In this document: in pieces, positions 46,660 through 59,783 of the stretch
Layout of the letters: each line of letters opens with the position of its first letter
How positions within the stretch are numbered: position 1 is the stretch's first letter
Source of the DNA: Strigamia acuminata
Taxonomy: Eukaryota > Arthropoda > Chilopoda > Geophilomorpha > Linotaeniidae
DNA length: 64,000 bases
NCBI GenBank assembly: GCA_949358305.1
Contig: OX442320.1
Coordinates: 7,332,259 to 7,396,258, forward strand
Reading direction: 5' to 3'
Program-made: the position numbers and the translations under genes
Notes under the pieces: model-generated
Databases searched by the model: none
Told to the model about the DNA's origin: nothing
What the model saw: the letters and a program-made list of their open reading frames with translations, nothing else

Positions 46660-49600
46660 AATGTTTTAATATTGGGTGACAAATAGATAGACTAATGTTT
46701 TACTATTGGGTTACAAATAGATAGACTAATGTTTTATTATTGGGTTACAAATAGATAGACTAATGTTTTCATATTGGGTTACAAATAGATAAACTAATGT
46801 TTTAAAATTGGTGTACAAATAGACAGACTAATGGTTTAAAATTGGTGTACAAATAGACAGACTAATGGTTTAAAATTGGTGTACAAATAGACAGACTAAT
46901 GGTTTAAAATTGGTGTACAAATAGACAGACTAATGGTTTAAAATTGGTGTACAAATAGATAGACTAATGTTGTAAAATTGGGTTACAAATAGATAGACTA
47001 ATGTTTTAATATTGGTGTACAAATAGACAGACTAATGGTTTAAAATTGGTGTACAAATAGACAGACTAATGGTTTAAAATTGGTGTACAAATAGACAGAC
47101 TAATGGTTTAAAATTGGTGTACAAATAGACAGACTAATGGTTTAAAATTGGTGTACAAATAGACAGACTAATGGTTTAAAATTGGTGTACAAATAGACAG
47201 ACTAATGGTTTAAAATTGGTGTACAAATAGACAGACTAATGGTTTAAAATTGGTGTACAAATAGACAGACTAATGGTTTAAAATTGGTGTACAAATAGAC
47301 AGACTAATGGTTTAAAATTGGTGTACAAATAGATAGACTAATGTTGTAAAATTGGGTTACAAATAGATAGACTAATGTTTTAAAATTGGGTTACAAATAG
47401 ACAGACTAATGTTTTAAAATTGGTGTACAAATAGACAGACTAATGGTTTAAAATTGGTGTACAAATAGGCAGACTAATGGTTTAAAATTGGTGTACAAAT
47501 AGACAGACTAATGGTTTAAAATTGGTGTACAAATAGATAGACTAATGTTTTAAAATTGGGTTACAAATAGATAGACTAATGTTTTAAAATTGGGTTACAA
47601 ATAGACAGACTAATGTTTTAAAATTGGTGTACAAATAGACAGACTAATGGTTTAAAATTGGTGTACAAATAGACAGACTAATGGTTTAAAATTGGTGTAC
47701 AAATAGACAGACTAATGGTTTAAAATTGGTGTACAAATAGACAGACTAATGGTTTAAAATTGGTGTACAAATAGACAGACTAATGGTTTAAAATTGGTGT
47801 ACAAATAGACAGACTAATGGTTTAAAATTGGTGTACAAATAGACAGACTAATGGTTTAAAATTGGTGTACAAATAGACAGACTAATGGTTTAAAATTGGG
47901 TTACAAATAGATAGAATAATGTTTTAAAATTGGTGTACAAATAGATAGACTAATGTTGTAAAATTGGGTTACAAATAGATAGACTAATGTTTTAATACTG
48001 GGTTGCAAATACAGTAATATAAATACTAATGTTTTAATATTGGGTTACAAATAGATAGACTAATGTTTTAATATTGGGTTACAAATAGATAGACTAATGT
48101 TTTAAAATTGGGTTACAAATAGATAGACTAATGTTTTAAAATTGGTGTACAAATAGATAGACTAATGTTTTAAAATTGGGTTACAAATAGATAGAATAAT
48201 GTTTTAAAATTGGTGTACAAATAGATAGACTAATGTTGTAAAATTGGGTTACAAATAGTTAGACTAATGTTTTAATACTGGGTTGCAAATACAGTAATAT
48301 AAATACTAATGTTTTAATATTGGGTTACAAATACAGTTATGTAAATACTAATGTTTTAATATTGGGTTACAAATACAGTTATGTAAATACTAATGTTTTA
48401 ATATTGGGTTACAAATAGATAGACTAATGTTTTAATATTGGGTTACAAATAGATAGACTAATGTTTTAAAATTGGGTTACAAATAGATAGACTAATGTTT
48501 TAAAATTGGTGTACAAATAGACAGACTAATGGTTTAAAATTGGTGTACAAATAGACAGACTAATGGTTTAAAATTGGGTTACAAATAGATAGAATAATGT
48601 TTTAAAATTGGTGTACAAATAGATAGACTAATGTTGTAAAATTGGGTTACAAATAGATAGACTAATGTTTTAATACTGGGTTGCAAATACAGTAATATAA
48701 ATACTAATGTTTTAATATTGGGTTACAAATAGATAGACTAATGTTTTAATATTGGGTTACAAATAGATAGACTAATGTTTTAAAATTGGGTTACAAATAG
48801 ATAGACTAATGTTTTAAAATTGGTGTACAAATAGATAGACTAATGTTTTAAAATTGGGTTACAAATAGATAGAATAATGTTTTAAAATTGGTGTACAAAT
48901 AGATAGACTAATGTTGTAAAATTGGGTTACAAATAGTTAGACTAATGTTTTAATACTGGGTTGCAAATACAGTAATATAAATACTAATGTTTTAATATTG
49001 GGTTACAAATACAGTTATGTAAATACTAATGTTTTAATATTGGGTTACAAATAGATAGACTAATGTTTTAATATTGGGTTACAAATAGATAGACTAATGT
49101 TTTAATATTGGGTTACAAATAGATAGACTAATGTTTTAAAATTGGGTTACAAATAGATAGACTAATGTTTTAAAATTGGTGTACAAATAGATAGACTAAT
49201 GTTTTAAAATTGGGTTACAAATAGATAGAATAATGTTTTAAAATTGGTGTACAAATAGATAGACTAATGTTGTAAAATTGGGTTACAAATAGATAGACTA
49301 ATGTTTTAATACTGGGTTGCAATTACAGTAATATAAATACTAATGTTTTAATATTGGGTTACAAATAGATAGACTAATGTTTTAATATTGGGTTACAAAT
49401 AGATAGACTAATGTTTTAAAATTGGGTTACAAATAGATAGACTAATGTTTTAATACTGGGTTGCAAATACAGTAATATAAATACTAATGTTTTAATATTG
49501 GGTTACAAATAGATAGACTAATGTTTTAATATTGGGTTACAAATAGATAGACTAATGTTTTAAAATTGGGTTACAAATAGATAGACTAATGTTTTAAAAT

Positions 49601-52600
49601 TGGTGTACAAATAGATAGACTAATGTTTTAAAATTGGGTTACAAATAGATAGAATAATGTTTTAAAATTGGTGTACAAATAGATAGACTAATGTTGTAAA
49701 ATTGGGTTACAAATAGATAGACTAATGTTTTAATACTGGGTTGCAAATACAGTAATATAAATACTAATGTTTTAATATTGGGTTACAAATACAGTTATGT
49801 AAATACTAATGTTTTAATATTGGGTTACAAATACAGTTATGTAAATACTAATGTTTTAATATTGGGTTACAAATAGATAGACTAATGTTTTAATATTGGG
49901 TTACAAATAGATAGACTAATGTTTTAAAATTGGGTTACAAATAGATAGACTAATGTTTTAAAATTGGTGTACAAATAGATAGACTAATGTTTTAATACTG
50001 GGTTGCAAATACAGTAATATAAATACTAATGTTTTAATATTGGGTTACAAATAGATAGACTAATGTTTTAATATTGGGTTACAAATAGATAGACTAATGT
50101 TTTAAAATTGGGTTACAAATAGATAGACTAATGTTTTAAAATTGGTGTACAAATAGATAGACTAATGTTTTAAAATTGGGTTACAAATAGATAGAATAAT
50201 GTTTTAAAATTGGTGTACAAATAGATAGACTAATGTTGTAAAATTGGGTTACAAATAGATAGACTAATGTTTTAATACTGGGTTGCAAATACAGTAATAT
50301 AAATACTAATGTTTTAGTATTGGGTTACAAATACAGTTATGTAAATACTAATGTTTTAATATTGGGTTACAAATAGATAGACTAATGTTTTAATATTGGG
50401 TTACAAATAGATAGACTAATGTTTTAAAATTGGGTTACAAATAGATAGACTAATGTTTTAAAATTGGTGTACAAATAGATAGACTAATGTTTTAAAATTG
50501 GGTTACAAATAGATAGAATAATGTTTTAAAATTGGTGTACAAATAGATAGACTAATGTTGTAAAATTGGGTTACAAATAGATAGACTAATGTTTTAATAC
50601 TGGGTTGCAAATACAGTAATATAAATACTAATGTTTTAATATTGGGTTACAAATACAGTTATGTAAATACTAATGTTTTAATATTGGGTTACAAATACAG
50701 TTATGTAAATACTAATGTTTTAATATTGGGTTACAAATAGATAGACTAATGTTTTAATATTGGGTTACAAATAGATAGACTAATGTTTTAAAATTGGGTT
50801 ACAAATAGATAGACTAATGTTTTAAAATTGGTGTACAAATAGATAGACTAATGTTTTAAAATTGGGTTACAAATAGATAGAATAATGTTTTAAAATTGGT
50901 GTACAAATAGATAGACTAATGTTGTAAAATTGGGTTACAAATAGATAGACTAATGTTTTAATACTGGGTTGCAAATACAGTAATATAAATACTAATGTTT
51001 TAATATTGGGTTACAAATAGATAGACTAATGTTTTAATATTGGGTTACAAATAGATAGACTAATGTTTTAAAATTGGGTTACAAATAGATAGACTAATGT
51101 TTTAATACTGGGTTGCAAATACAGTAATATAAATACTAATGTTTTAATATTGGGTTACAAATAGATAGACTAATGTTTTAAAATTGGGTTACAAATAGAT
51201 AGACTAATGTTTTAAAATTGGTGTACAAATAGATAGACTAATGTTTTAAAATTGGGTTACAAATAGATAGAATAATGTTTTAAAATTGGTGTACAAATAG
51301 ATAGACTAATGTTGTAAAATTGGGTTACAAATAGATAGACTAATGTTTTAATACTGGGTTGCAAATACAGTAATATAAATACTAATGTTTTAATATTGGG
51401 TTACAAATACAGTTATGTAAATACTAATGTTTTAATATTGGGTTACAAATACAGTTATGTAAATACTAATGTTTTAATATTGGGTTACAAATAGATAGAC
51501 TAATGTTTTAAAATTGGGTTACAAATAGATAGACTAATGTTTTAATACTGGGTTGCAAATACAGTAATATAAATACTAATGTTTTAATATTGGGTTACAA
51601 ATAGATAGACTAATGTTTTAATATTGGGTTACAAATAGATAGACTAATGTTTTAAAATTGGGTTACAAATAGATAGACTAATGTTTTAAAATTGGTGTAC
51701 AAATAGATAGACTAATGTTTTAAAATTGGGTTACAAATAGATAGAATAATGTTTTAAAATTGGTGTACAAATAGATAGACTAATGTTGTAAAATTGGGTT
51801 ACAAATAGATAGACTAATGTTTTAATACTGGGTTGCAAATACAGTAATATAAATACTAATGTTTTAATATTGGGTTACAAATACAGTTATGTAAATACTA
51901 ATGTTTTAATATTGGGTTACAAATACAGTTATGTAAATACTAATGTTTTAATATTGGGTTACAAATAGATAGACTAATGTTTTAAAATTGGGTTACAAAT
52001 AGATAGACTAATGTTTTAATACTGGGTTGCAAATACAGTAATATAAATACTAATGTTTTAATATTGGGTTACAAATAGATAGACTAATGTTTTAATATTG
52101 GGTTACAAATAGATAGACTAATGTTTTAAAATTGGGTTACAAATAGATAGACTAATGTTTTAAAATTGGTGTACAAATAGATAGACTAATGTTTTAAAAT
52201 TGGGTTACAAATAGATAGAATAATGTTTTAAAATTGGTGTACAAATAGATAGACTAATGTTGTAAAATTGGGTTACAAATAGATAGACTAATGTTTTAAT
52301 ACTGGGTTGCAAATACAGTAATATAAATACTAATGTTTTAATATTGGGTTACAAATACAGTTATGTAAATACTAATGTTTTAATATTGGGTTACAAATAC
52401 AGTTATGTAAATACTAATGTTTTAATATTGGGTTACAAATAGATAGACTAATGTTTTAATATTGGGTTACAAATAGATAGACTAATGTTTTAAAATTGGG
52501 TTACAAATAGATAGACTAATGTTGTAAAATTGGGTTACAAATAGATAGACTAATGTTTTAATACTGGGTTGCAAATACAGTAATATAAATACTAATGTTT

Positions 52601-54190
52601 TAGTATTGGGTTACAAATACAGTTATGTAAATACTAATGTTTTAATATTGGGTTACAAATAGATAGAATAATGTTTTAAAATTGGTGTACAAATAGATAG
52701 ACTAATGTTTTAAAATTGGGTTACAAATAGATAGAATAATGTTTTAAATTGGTGTACAAATAGATAGACTAATGTTGTAAAATTGGGTTACAAATAGATA
52801 GACTAATGTTTTAATACTGGGTTGCAAATACAGTAATATAAATACTAATGTTTTAATATTGGGTTACAAATACAGTTATGTAAATACTAATGTTTTAATA
52901 TTGGGTTACAAATAGATAGACTAATGTTTTAATATTGGGTTGCAAATACAGTAATATAAATACTAATGTTTTAATATTGGGTTACAAAAAGATAGACTAA
53001 TGTTTTAAAATTGGTGTACAAATAGATAGACTAATGTTTTAAAATTGGGTTACAAATAGATAGAATAATGTTTTAAAATTGGTGTACAAATAGATAGACT
53101 AATGTTGTAAAATTGGGTTACAAATAGATAGACTAATGTTTTAATACTGGGTTGCAAATACAGTAATATAAATACTAATGTTTTAATATTGGGTTACAAA
53201 TACAGTTATGTAAATACTAATGTTTTAATATTGGGTTACAAATAGATAGACTAATGTTTTAATATTGGGTTGCAAATACAGTAATATAAATACTAATGTT
53301 TTAATATTGGGTTACAAAAAGATAGACTAATGTTTTAATATTGGGTTACAAATAGATAGACTAATGTTTTAATATTGGGTTACAAATAGATAGACTAATG
53401 TTTTAATATTGGGTTACAAATAGATAGACTAATGTTTTAATATTGGGTTACAAATAGATAGACTAATGTTTTAATATTGGCTTCAAATAGATAGACTAAT
53501 GTTTTAATATTGGGTTACAAATAGATAGACTAATGTTTTAATATTGGGTTACAAATAGATAGACTAATGTTTTACTACTGGGTTACAAATAGATAGACTA
53601 ATGTTTTACTATTGGGTTACAAATAGATAGACTAATGTTTTACTATTGGGTTACAAATAGATAGACTAATGTTTTCATATTGGGTTACAAATAGATAGAC
53701 TAATGTTTTCATATTGGGTTACAAATAGATAGACTAATGTTTTCATATTGGCTTCAAATAGATAGACTAATGTTTTAATATTGGGTTACAAATAGATAGA
53801 CTAATGTTTTAATATTGGGTTACAAATAGATAGACTAATGTTTTACTACTGGGTTACAAATAGATAGACTAATGTTTTACTATTGGGTTACAAATAGATA
53901 GACTAATGTTTTACTATTGGGTTACAAATAGATAGACTAATGTTTTCATATTGGGTTACAAATAGATAGACTAATGTTTTCATATTGGGTTACAAATAGA
54001 TAGACTAATGTTTTACTATTGGGTTACAAATAGATAGACTAATGTTTTACTATTGGGTTACAAATAGATAGACTAATGTTTTCATATTGGGTTACAAATA
54101 GATAGACTAATGTTTTCATATTGGGTTACAAATAGATAGACTAATGTTTTCATATTGGGTTACAAATAGATAGACTAATGTTTTAAAATT
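46660..54190. repeat. 34-bp satellite array, about 220 units, with higher-order structure
   Basis: Basic unit is 34 bp (GTTTTAATATTGGGTTACAA plus ATAGATAGACTAAT). Zones differ: about 46660-46800 and 53340-54190 share TTTTACTATT/TTTTCATATT variants; 46800-47890 is dominated by the GGTGTAC...GACAGAC...GGTTT form; 47890-53340 mixes forms and adds a 42-bp unit (TACTGGGTTGCAAATACAGT then AATATAAATACTAAT). The 42-bp unit recurs, often 280 bp apart, within longer blocks that repeat with deletions. This indicates block-wise amplification (unequal exchange) rather than simple slippage. No coding frame crosses it. It lies between gene X exon 2 and the DEG/ENaC gene. Confidence 0.95.
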
Positions 54191-54218
54191 GACGATTAAT
54201 GTTTGTGGATATATACTT

Positions 54219-57200
54219 TTAGTTCAAAAACCATTTTTCCATTTTTCTTGCCATACTCAATATTGACAAGCCCAGTGATAAACTTAAAATGTTTCCAATG
54301 TCGCATATGAATGAGATAATGTCGTATTGAAGCCGGTCAACAAAGATTTGAATTTTGTTAGATTTAAAATAATGGTATATTGGACTATAGTTAGGCACAT
54401 GGTAGCGTGTAGGGTATTGCACGCTTGAGTACTTTGTTTCTTTGCAGGGAATATGACATTGACATTCATCTTTTACATTTGTGTGCAGAAATATCTTTTT
54501 GTAGATGAAATCAGTTGTTTTTGCCGATTGGGATGTGTTGCACATGGGATATTGCAGTTGATCGATGTACGGTAATCTATGGAGAGAAAAATCTTGTTAG
54601 CTGTGAGGTTTGACTGTTTTGTAAATCCTGTTATTGGGATTACATGTGTGCTCTGAATAGAAATACGTAATACTATACCGGCATGTTAATTTTTCATTCA
54701 GTTTTTTGCGGTAACATTGTTTTTTGCAAATATAGAAATCGTTTGACGGCATGCATTTTCGTACTGGCGTATTGATGCGGTAAAACTATAAATAAATTTA
54801 AACAAATATTTGTTAATTTTGTAATAAATGTACAGCAGGGACATTCGTAAATGCATTTAATCTACTATAGTTCATATTTTTTAAACCGGTGTAAATGTTA
54901 AATTGACTTAATGAATTCGTTTGTATGATCGGGATTCAATCAATCTTTGTTCAGACCCGACTGAACCCTGCAAAGTATGGACTGACTACAGTTTTTGGGT
55001 CTTATCCTATTCTACAAGTATATGTCTCGATCTTTTTTTGTTGGGGATCCAAAATTTAGAATTATTTTTTTTGGCGACTCAACGATAAACTACACAGTGT
55101 AGTTGAGAGTTGTAGTCACTGGAAAAATATGTTTGAAGTTTATAGTGAAATGACGCTTATAGACGTGTTCCCTCGTGCTTTTATGGATTTTTATGTTCGA
55201 TCTAGAAGTTGGGAATCCATGCCTGTTATTCTGTATACAACCACTCCAGAATTTGAGGCACTCATCGTTTGTTTGAACAAATACAAGTGCACTCTTCTCA
55301 ACAGTTTAGCAATTTTTTTTTACGAAATTAATCATTTAATATGTTTGAGTAAAATATTTTTTTAAAAAGTATTTGCACCTTTATCATGGTATAGACAAAA
55401 GCTGTTTCGATTCCTCCTTCTATTGGTATTAATGTGCTTGAAGTTAAATCCAAATCTTGGTCTTCTCTTGTGGTGAAGAAAATCTTTGGTGGTACATGAC
55501 AATCAGTTAACATACTTTAGATGTGCTATGACTAATCTCAAAATGTAAAACTTAATTTCTGATTAAACTGCTCTTTACCTCGCAATAATGGGTACATGAA
55601 ATCAATCTAGGACTCTCGTAACCAGTATCATGGGTTGTGGCTATGCCATTGAATTGTCCGTCGGCTAGAAAAAAGGAGTTGTGATCAGTGGCGTAGCATG
55701 GCTCTTACAAGGAGGTTTCATGAAATGTTGGCTATCATTTACTTTAGCATGTTTAATTACAGTTAGGGGAAATTTGCGACACTCACCAATAAGATATTTT
55801 GTACACATTCCACTTGGGGTATTTATTTTAACCTGCAAAAAGATAACTTTATTTATACGATGACAAGTTTTATAATTCTTCTTACATTTTTATTACTGTT
55901 TTGAACGTAGGATATTTTCCATAGTTGTTCTGTTGTGAGGTTTATTTGTTTTAGATCTAGTAGACTCAATATGTGATTGGGACAATCACTGTGACTGAGA
56001 TTGTTTTCTTTAGCATACATTTTCTCCAACATCATAATTGTAGGAGACAATAGACAAGATGTTATATTTGGAAAGGATACATTTGCTTTGTCTGAGATTG
56101 CAGTGTTAACCCGTATGGGATATGCCTTGTAAGTCATAAATTTGAAGTAGATCATAACCAATAATAGAGTGATGCAGCCAAGATAAACAACTTTTTCCAA
56201 TATGTTTCGAATATGCATGTGAATTGTACTGCGAATTGGCTCATTTTGTTGCAGTACATTTAAGAAATGGCGTTTCTTTTTTTGGAGATAATGGATTACT
56301 TTGAGCTGAATTTTTCTACTTTTCTGTGATGTTGAATTTCGTTTTTGGTAATTGATGACTAATGTGATCAAATCAAAGACTGAAAGTATTGACATTCCAA
56401 GGTAAAGACTAATGTTTCCAGCTGCTTCGATCAGTAGACTGAGAAATCCATAAGCAAATCTTTCTTCAATAACATGAATGACATTTGTTGCTGCTGCACT
56501 GTCGCGTTCTAACAAGGGGGCATCTGACTTAGACACTGTGACGGATTTCATCTCTTCTTCTATTTGAGTGCACATTCGGTTACATGAGCAATGTAAATCC
56601 GTATTTATATTACGTAGGTTCCTAACAATCTTGTCATACATTCTTTGCGTATCATCTGATCTATCGCATATGTCGCCTGTTTTTCCACTCATAAACGGCA
56701 ATCTGTATTGTTGAAGTGAAGAAATAACAAGAATTTACCATATTAATTATATGTAAAGCAGTTTACAGTGTAGTATAGTATTCATCAGCATTTAGCGCAA
56801 CATGTAGGTCGAAAAACTTGTACAGTCAAATGCATATTCTTTTTTGGGGTGCATTAAATTGTTATTGGGTATTGCTGCTAGTTGCTTATTGCTTACAAAT
56901 AGTGTGATCGAAAATTAATGTGTTTGCAAATTTGAATTACAAATTCGTATTAAATTGTTGTTGCTGTATATAAGTCACCCCTCACCTGCAAGGTTGTTGT
57001 TTGTAATACTTCTCAAGGCATTTCTTTTGGCATTTGTTAAAATCCTTTTTGGTAGTGCATGGATTCGATTTTGTATTCAAAAATATGAACTGTTAATTAT
57101 ATACATAAAAAAATAATCAACACTTAACAAATTTTTATTGTTATGCATTGTTGGATACTGAGTATTTGCCCAGATTCCAGAAACTACTTGTATTTATTTC

Positions 57201-58862
57201 AAAGTCATGGTTATAGTGTTTTAGATGTTTGTGTTTTTGCTTTGCCGTGTTAAAAGATATAAAAGGAAAAACACAAACACCTACTGTATACTCTGGTTTG
57301 ACTCAAGAGGGTGCCCTTCTCTCATTGGCCGAGCCGTATCACTGGTGTAGTGATCCAAAAATGTAGACCCAAACACCAGAAATGTACAGACATTGTAATC
57401 GATTGCCTAGGCAACTGCCAACAATTCAAAATTGTTTACAATCCAGACATAGTAACCAATAAACATAACAAACATGAGTTTTACATTTATATGTGCATAA
57501 AACTTTATTTCCTAAATGGAAATAACATTTTTTTTTATAAAAATAATCAAAATTATATCAACTTAAATGGTAATAGGCTAATAGCAATCACAAAACATAA
57601 GAAAAATAAAAACTACTTCTCCTAGTGGTAGTACTACAAACTTGAGGTAGGAGTAATGTGGCTCGGCCAATGGGAGAAGGGCACCCTCTTGAGTCGAACC
57701 AGAGTATAGAACACTTGAAACACGACTTTTTTTTAAAAAATGCTAGCTAGTATCTCTACATCTGATTAAAATTGAAAATACTCGTATAGTTTGAACTTTG
57801 AAGTGAAATGGACACTCATTAGATATTGAGTTAATTCCTGCGCTTAAGACTTGGGACAATACAAGTTAAATTCTCAGGATAAGATGCCGCGCCATTTCAT
57901 GGCAGCTAGGAATTATTAAAATAAAATGATGGTGGAAATTACCTTTTGTAAACTAAATTCACAACTTCTTATTTCTTCTGCGCTGAAACCAGTCGCTGCT
58001 TGAGATCCACCTGGATAAGGTGACAACTCCTCCTAGCAAATTATTGAATTTTTATGTTTGAAATTTGTTATTATAGGTAGTCACTATATTTACGAGAAGA
58101 TGCCCTGGATAGCAGAATTTTGGTCGATTGAACCACATTTTGAATTTACCGAATCTGTTTCGTCCCATTACATTCTCTAGCGAATATCAAATGATTGTCG
58201 TTGCACTGAACTATTTATATTTAGGGTATAAGTTATTTATTGTAGATGATAACTTACCAACTGTTATCACGACGCAAGTACCATAAAGGGACAATTCATT
58301 CCTTAGTTGAATATTTGGTTTGACCGTTGATTTCTGTAAGAAATTTGCTGTTTTATTATTCACTTAGGAAAATAAATTGAGTTTTGCTTACCGAAATAAA
58401 TTTAGTTTTGTTTAATACAGGAACATTAATATCCCATAATTCAGACATGTTAACATTCTTATTCTGAATTAACTGAGGCAGTTTGTTATAACAATTTCCT
58501 GGTTGTGAGTGTAAAATATTTTCATATACGTGTCGTACGTATGTGTTTTCAGCCGTGCAAAGTTTCAAATTTGGGAATGACATGTCGGTTTCATCTGTGG
58601 TATACGCATCAGTAGCGATGGGGCTCGAAAAGAAATATTTGATTTTCTGCCCAGTTTGATAGCAACAGAGTGCGAGGCAGCTCATTAATAGTAAACTCCA
58701 AAGAAATTTGATTTTAGCGCTTTTTGTAGGATCAATTAGTGTTTGCAATTCAGGAAATGAATTCTCGAAGATCCAAAGTCTTGGCATTTGTTGTTGCACA
58801 ATTTTACGAATTTTTGACTTTACCGCAGCTGCAACTGCATTCCTTCTCATTACAATCCTCAT
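54219..58862 (-). CDS. Two-subunit concatenated DEG/ENaC (pickpocket-like) channel
   Basis: Eleven exons on the - strand: 58862-58392, 58333-58258, 58176-58094, 58032-57943, 57089-56986, 56702-55886, 55832-55787, 55664-55579, 55483-55379, 54785-54679, 54576-54219; 2343 nt, 780 residues, all phases agree. Module 1: TM1 (about 51-69), FPNLKLC (96-102), a CTTKKDFNKCQKKC cysteine block, CSCNRMC, TM2 (about 360-391) with the GMS filter. After a basic linker, module 2: TM1 (446-462), FPNITSC (485-491), CMPSNDFYICKKQC, CQCHIPC, TM2 (about 745-771) with GLS. DEG/ENaC proteins form trimeric Na+-permeable channels; each known subunit has one such module. Each module here (~390 residues) is short for the family, and the N-terminal HG motif is not seen. 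The exon 9 acceptor is the least certain. A TAG stop (or acceptor) is 58922-58920 upstream. Confidence 0.85.
55886..56702 (-). CDS. Fusion exon of the DEG/ENaC gene: TM2 of module 1, linker, TM1 of module 2
   Basis: One 817-nt open exon with no stop. In order: CSCNRMC, a region of about 35 residues, TM2 with EAAGNISLYLGMSILSVFDL, about 50 residues of basic linker (SRKIQLKVIHYLQ, KKKRHFLNVL), TM1 (VVYLGCITLLLVMIYF), FPNITSC and the start of the second extracellular domain. The acceptor TACAG and donor GTAAGA are normal. Because both membrane segments lie in one uninterrupted exon, the fusion does not depend on any splice prediction. Confidence 0.93.
57289..57716. mobile_element. 428-bp MITE with ~46-bp inverted ends in a DEG/ENaC intron
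   Basis: The left end TACTCTGGTTTGACTCAAGA continues to ...TGGCCGAGCC; the right end is its reverse complement with two mismatches over about 46 bp. TA dinucleotides flank both ends (57287-57288 and 57717-57718), suggesting a Tc1/mariner-type target duplication. A 104-codon frame inside it has no similarity to transposases that I recognise and is taken as chance. It lies in intron 4 of the channel gene. Confidence 0.85.
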
Positions 58863-59780
58863 TTTGCACACACAAGACGTATGAATTTTCCGTTTTAAAA
58901 AGGTTGAAAACTTGCTGTTCTAGTTTACGCGGAGGTTTTCATGTGATAGTGTTTCCATTTCTTTTGTATGGAAGTTTGAAAATTGCATGGATATGAGACG
59001 GCTTAATGGAATAAGTAATAAGGAAATTATATACTGTACATGTTGACATTGCTAGTGTAGCAATTTGTCTGTTCAGTCAAGTTTTGTATAAATTATTTGC
59101 AAATTAAATTTCAAAATAATGAAAAGGTGGTTGTAATTATATCGTCAACGTAGGAATTATTGGATTTTTTCCATTTTAATTTTTAATGTGTTGTTTACTT
59201 TACTTTACTTTACTTTACTTCCAAGTGTGAACCAACCTTTAAAGCGAACGATTTTTGGGAGCAAACTGATTTTCTGTACAAAGCTAGTAAAATGGTTTAC
59301 AATTTTTATTTTCTGTTCTAAAGAAAGGATATTTGCCAAAAAAAATTCATTTTCAAAAAAAAATTTGTTCAAAAAAGGAAAAATAAAATTTTTGCAATTT
59401 TTCTATTTTCTTTTTTTCAATCGAATTTAGAATGCAGAAAGGAAAATTTTTATTTTAATTATTTGAAAATATTTATTAGTAAGCGCAATTAAAATAAATA
59501 CTCCGATCCGTACTAAGTTTTCAATTGGTGAGGCAGTAAATGACAAGGAATGCATTTTCAGTTGGTATTTGGTAGAATAATCATCTAAACCCATGATGTG
59601 AAAGTGATTGAGTGACATCATTTACTGTAAATGTCAATATGTCATAACTTACAAGTGAGTATTTGCACTATCTGATGGGTACAGCCGAAAAGGTTCATTC
59701 TGCAGGTGAGCTTCAAGCTGAACTGGGACGATTTTTATGTCCAAGGCTGTACACTCTGTGAGTACAATATACAGTATAAA
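58863..59780. other. Region upstream of the DEG/ENaC gene
   Basis: It must hold the promoter or upstream exons of the channel gene. A (TTTAC)n microsatellite is at 59195-59220. On the - strand 59762-59650, bounded by CTCACAG and GTAAGT, could be an exon (frame includes QLEAHLQNEPFRLYPSDS), and 59621-59427 is an open frame with one hydrophobic segment. No family was recognised, and the joins did not fit phase. Confidence 0.35.
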
Positions 59781-59783
59781 GTA

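Larger units (their letters stand above)
45345..46680 (+). repeat. Segmental duplication copy 1 (tensin 3' end to satellite start)
   Basis: This segment has the last codons and 3' UTR of tensin, the promoter and first two exons of gene X, and the first satellite units. A second copy in the same orientation is at about 60519-61955. Similarity is high over most of the length, with small indels; the second copy has an extra ~110 bp near 61200-61320. The copy starts inside the tensin stop-codon region (AAAAGTGTTGCGATTGAGTC is shared). Confidence 0.9.

Noticed and set aside
46660-54190. Array looks at first like a CRISPR or a telomere-like tract (GGGTTA occurs in many units)
   Set aside because: Units are directly tandem without unique spacers, in a eukaryotic genome, and GGGTTA is only a fixed part of a 34-bp unit; arthropod telomeres are usually TTAGG.
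55086-55110. Near-perfect palindrome AACTACACAGTGTAGTT
   Set aside because: Arms of 8 bp around one base in an intron of AT-rich DNA; too short to interpret.
54950-55330. Open frame 55129-55365 on + strand near the channel gene
   Set aside because: It is intronic to the - strand channel gene, and its similarity to 59985-60110 is explained by the DNA duplication, not by coding constraint.
57311-57625. 104-codon open frame on + strand
   Set aside because: It lies fully inside the MITE, includes its terminal repeat, and is AT-biased with no recognisable domain.
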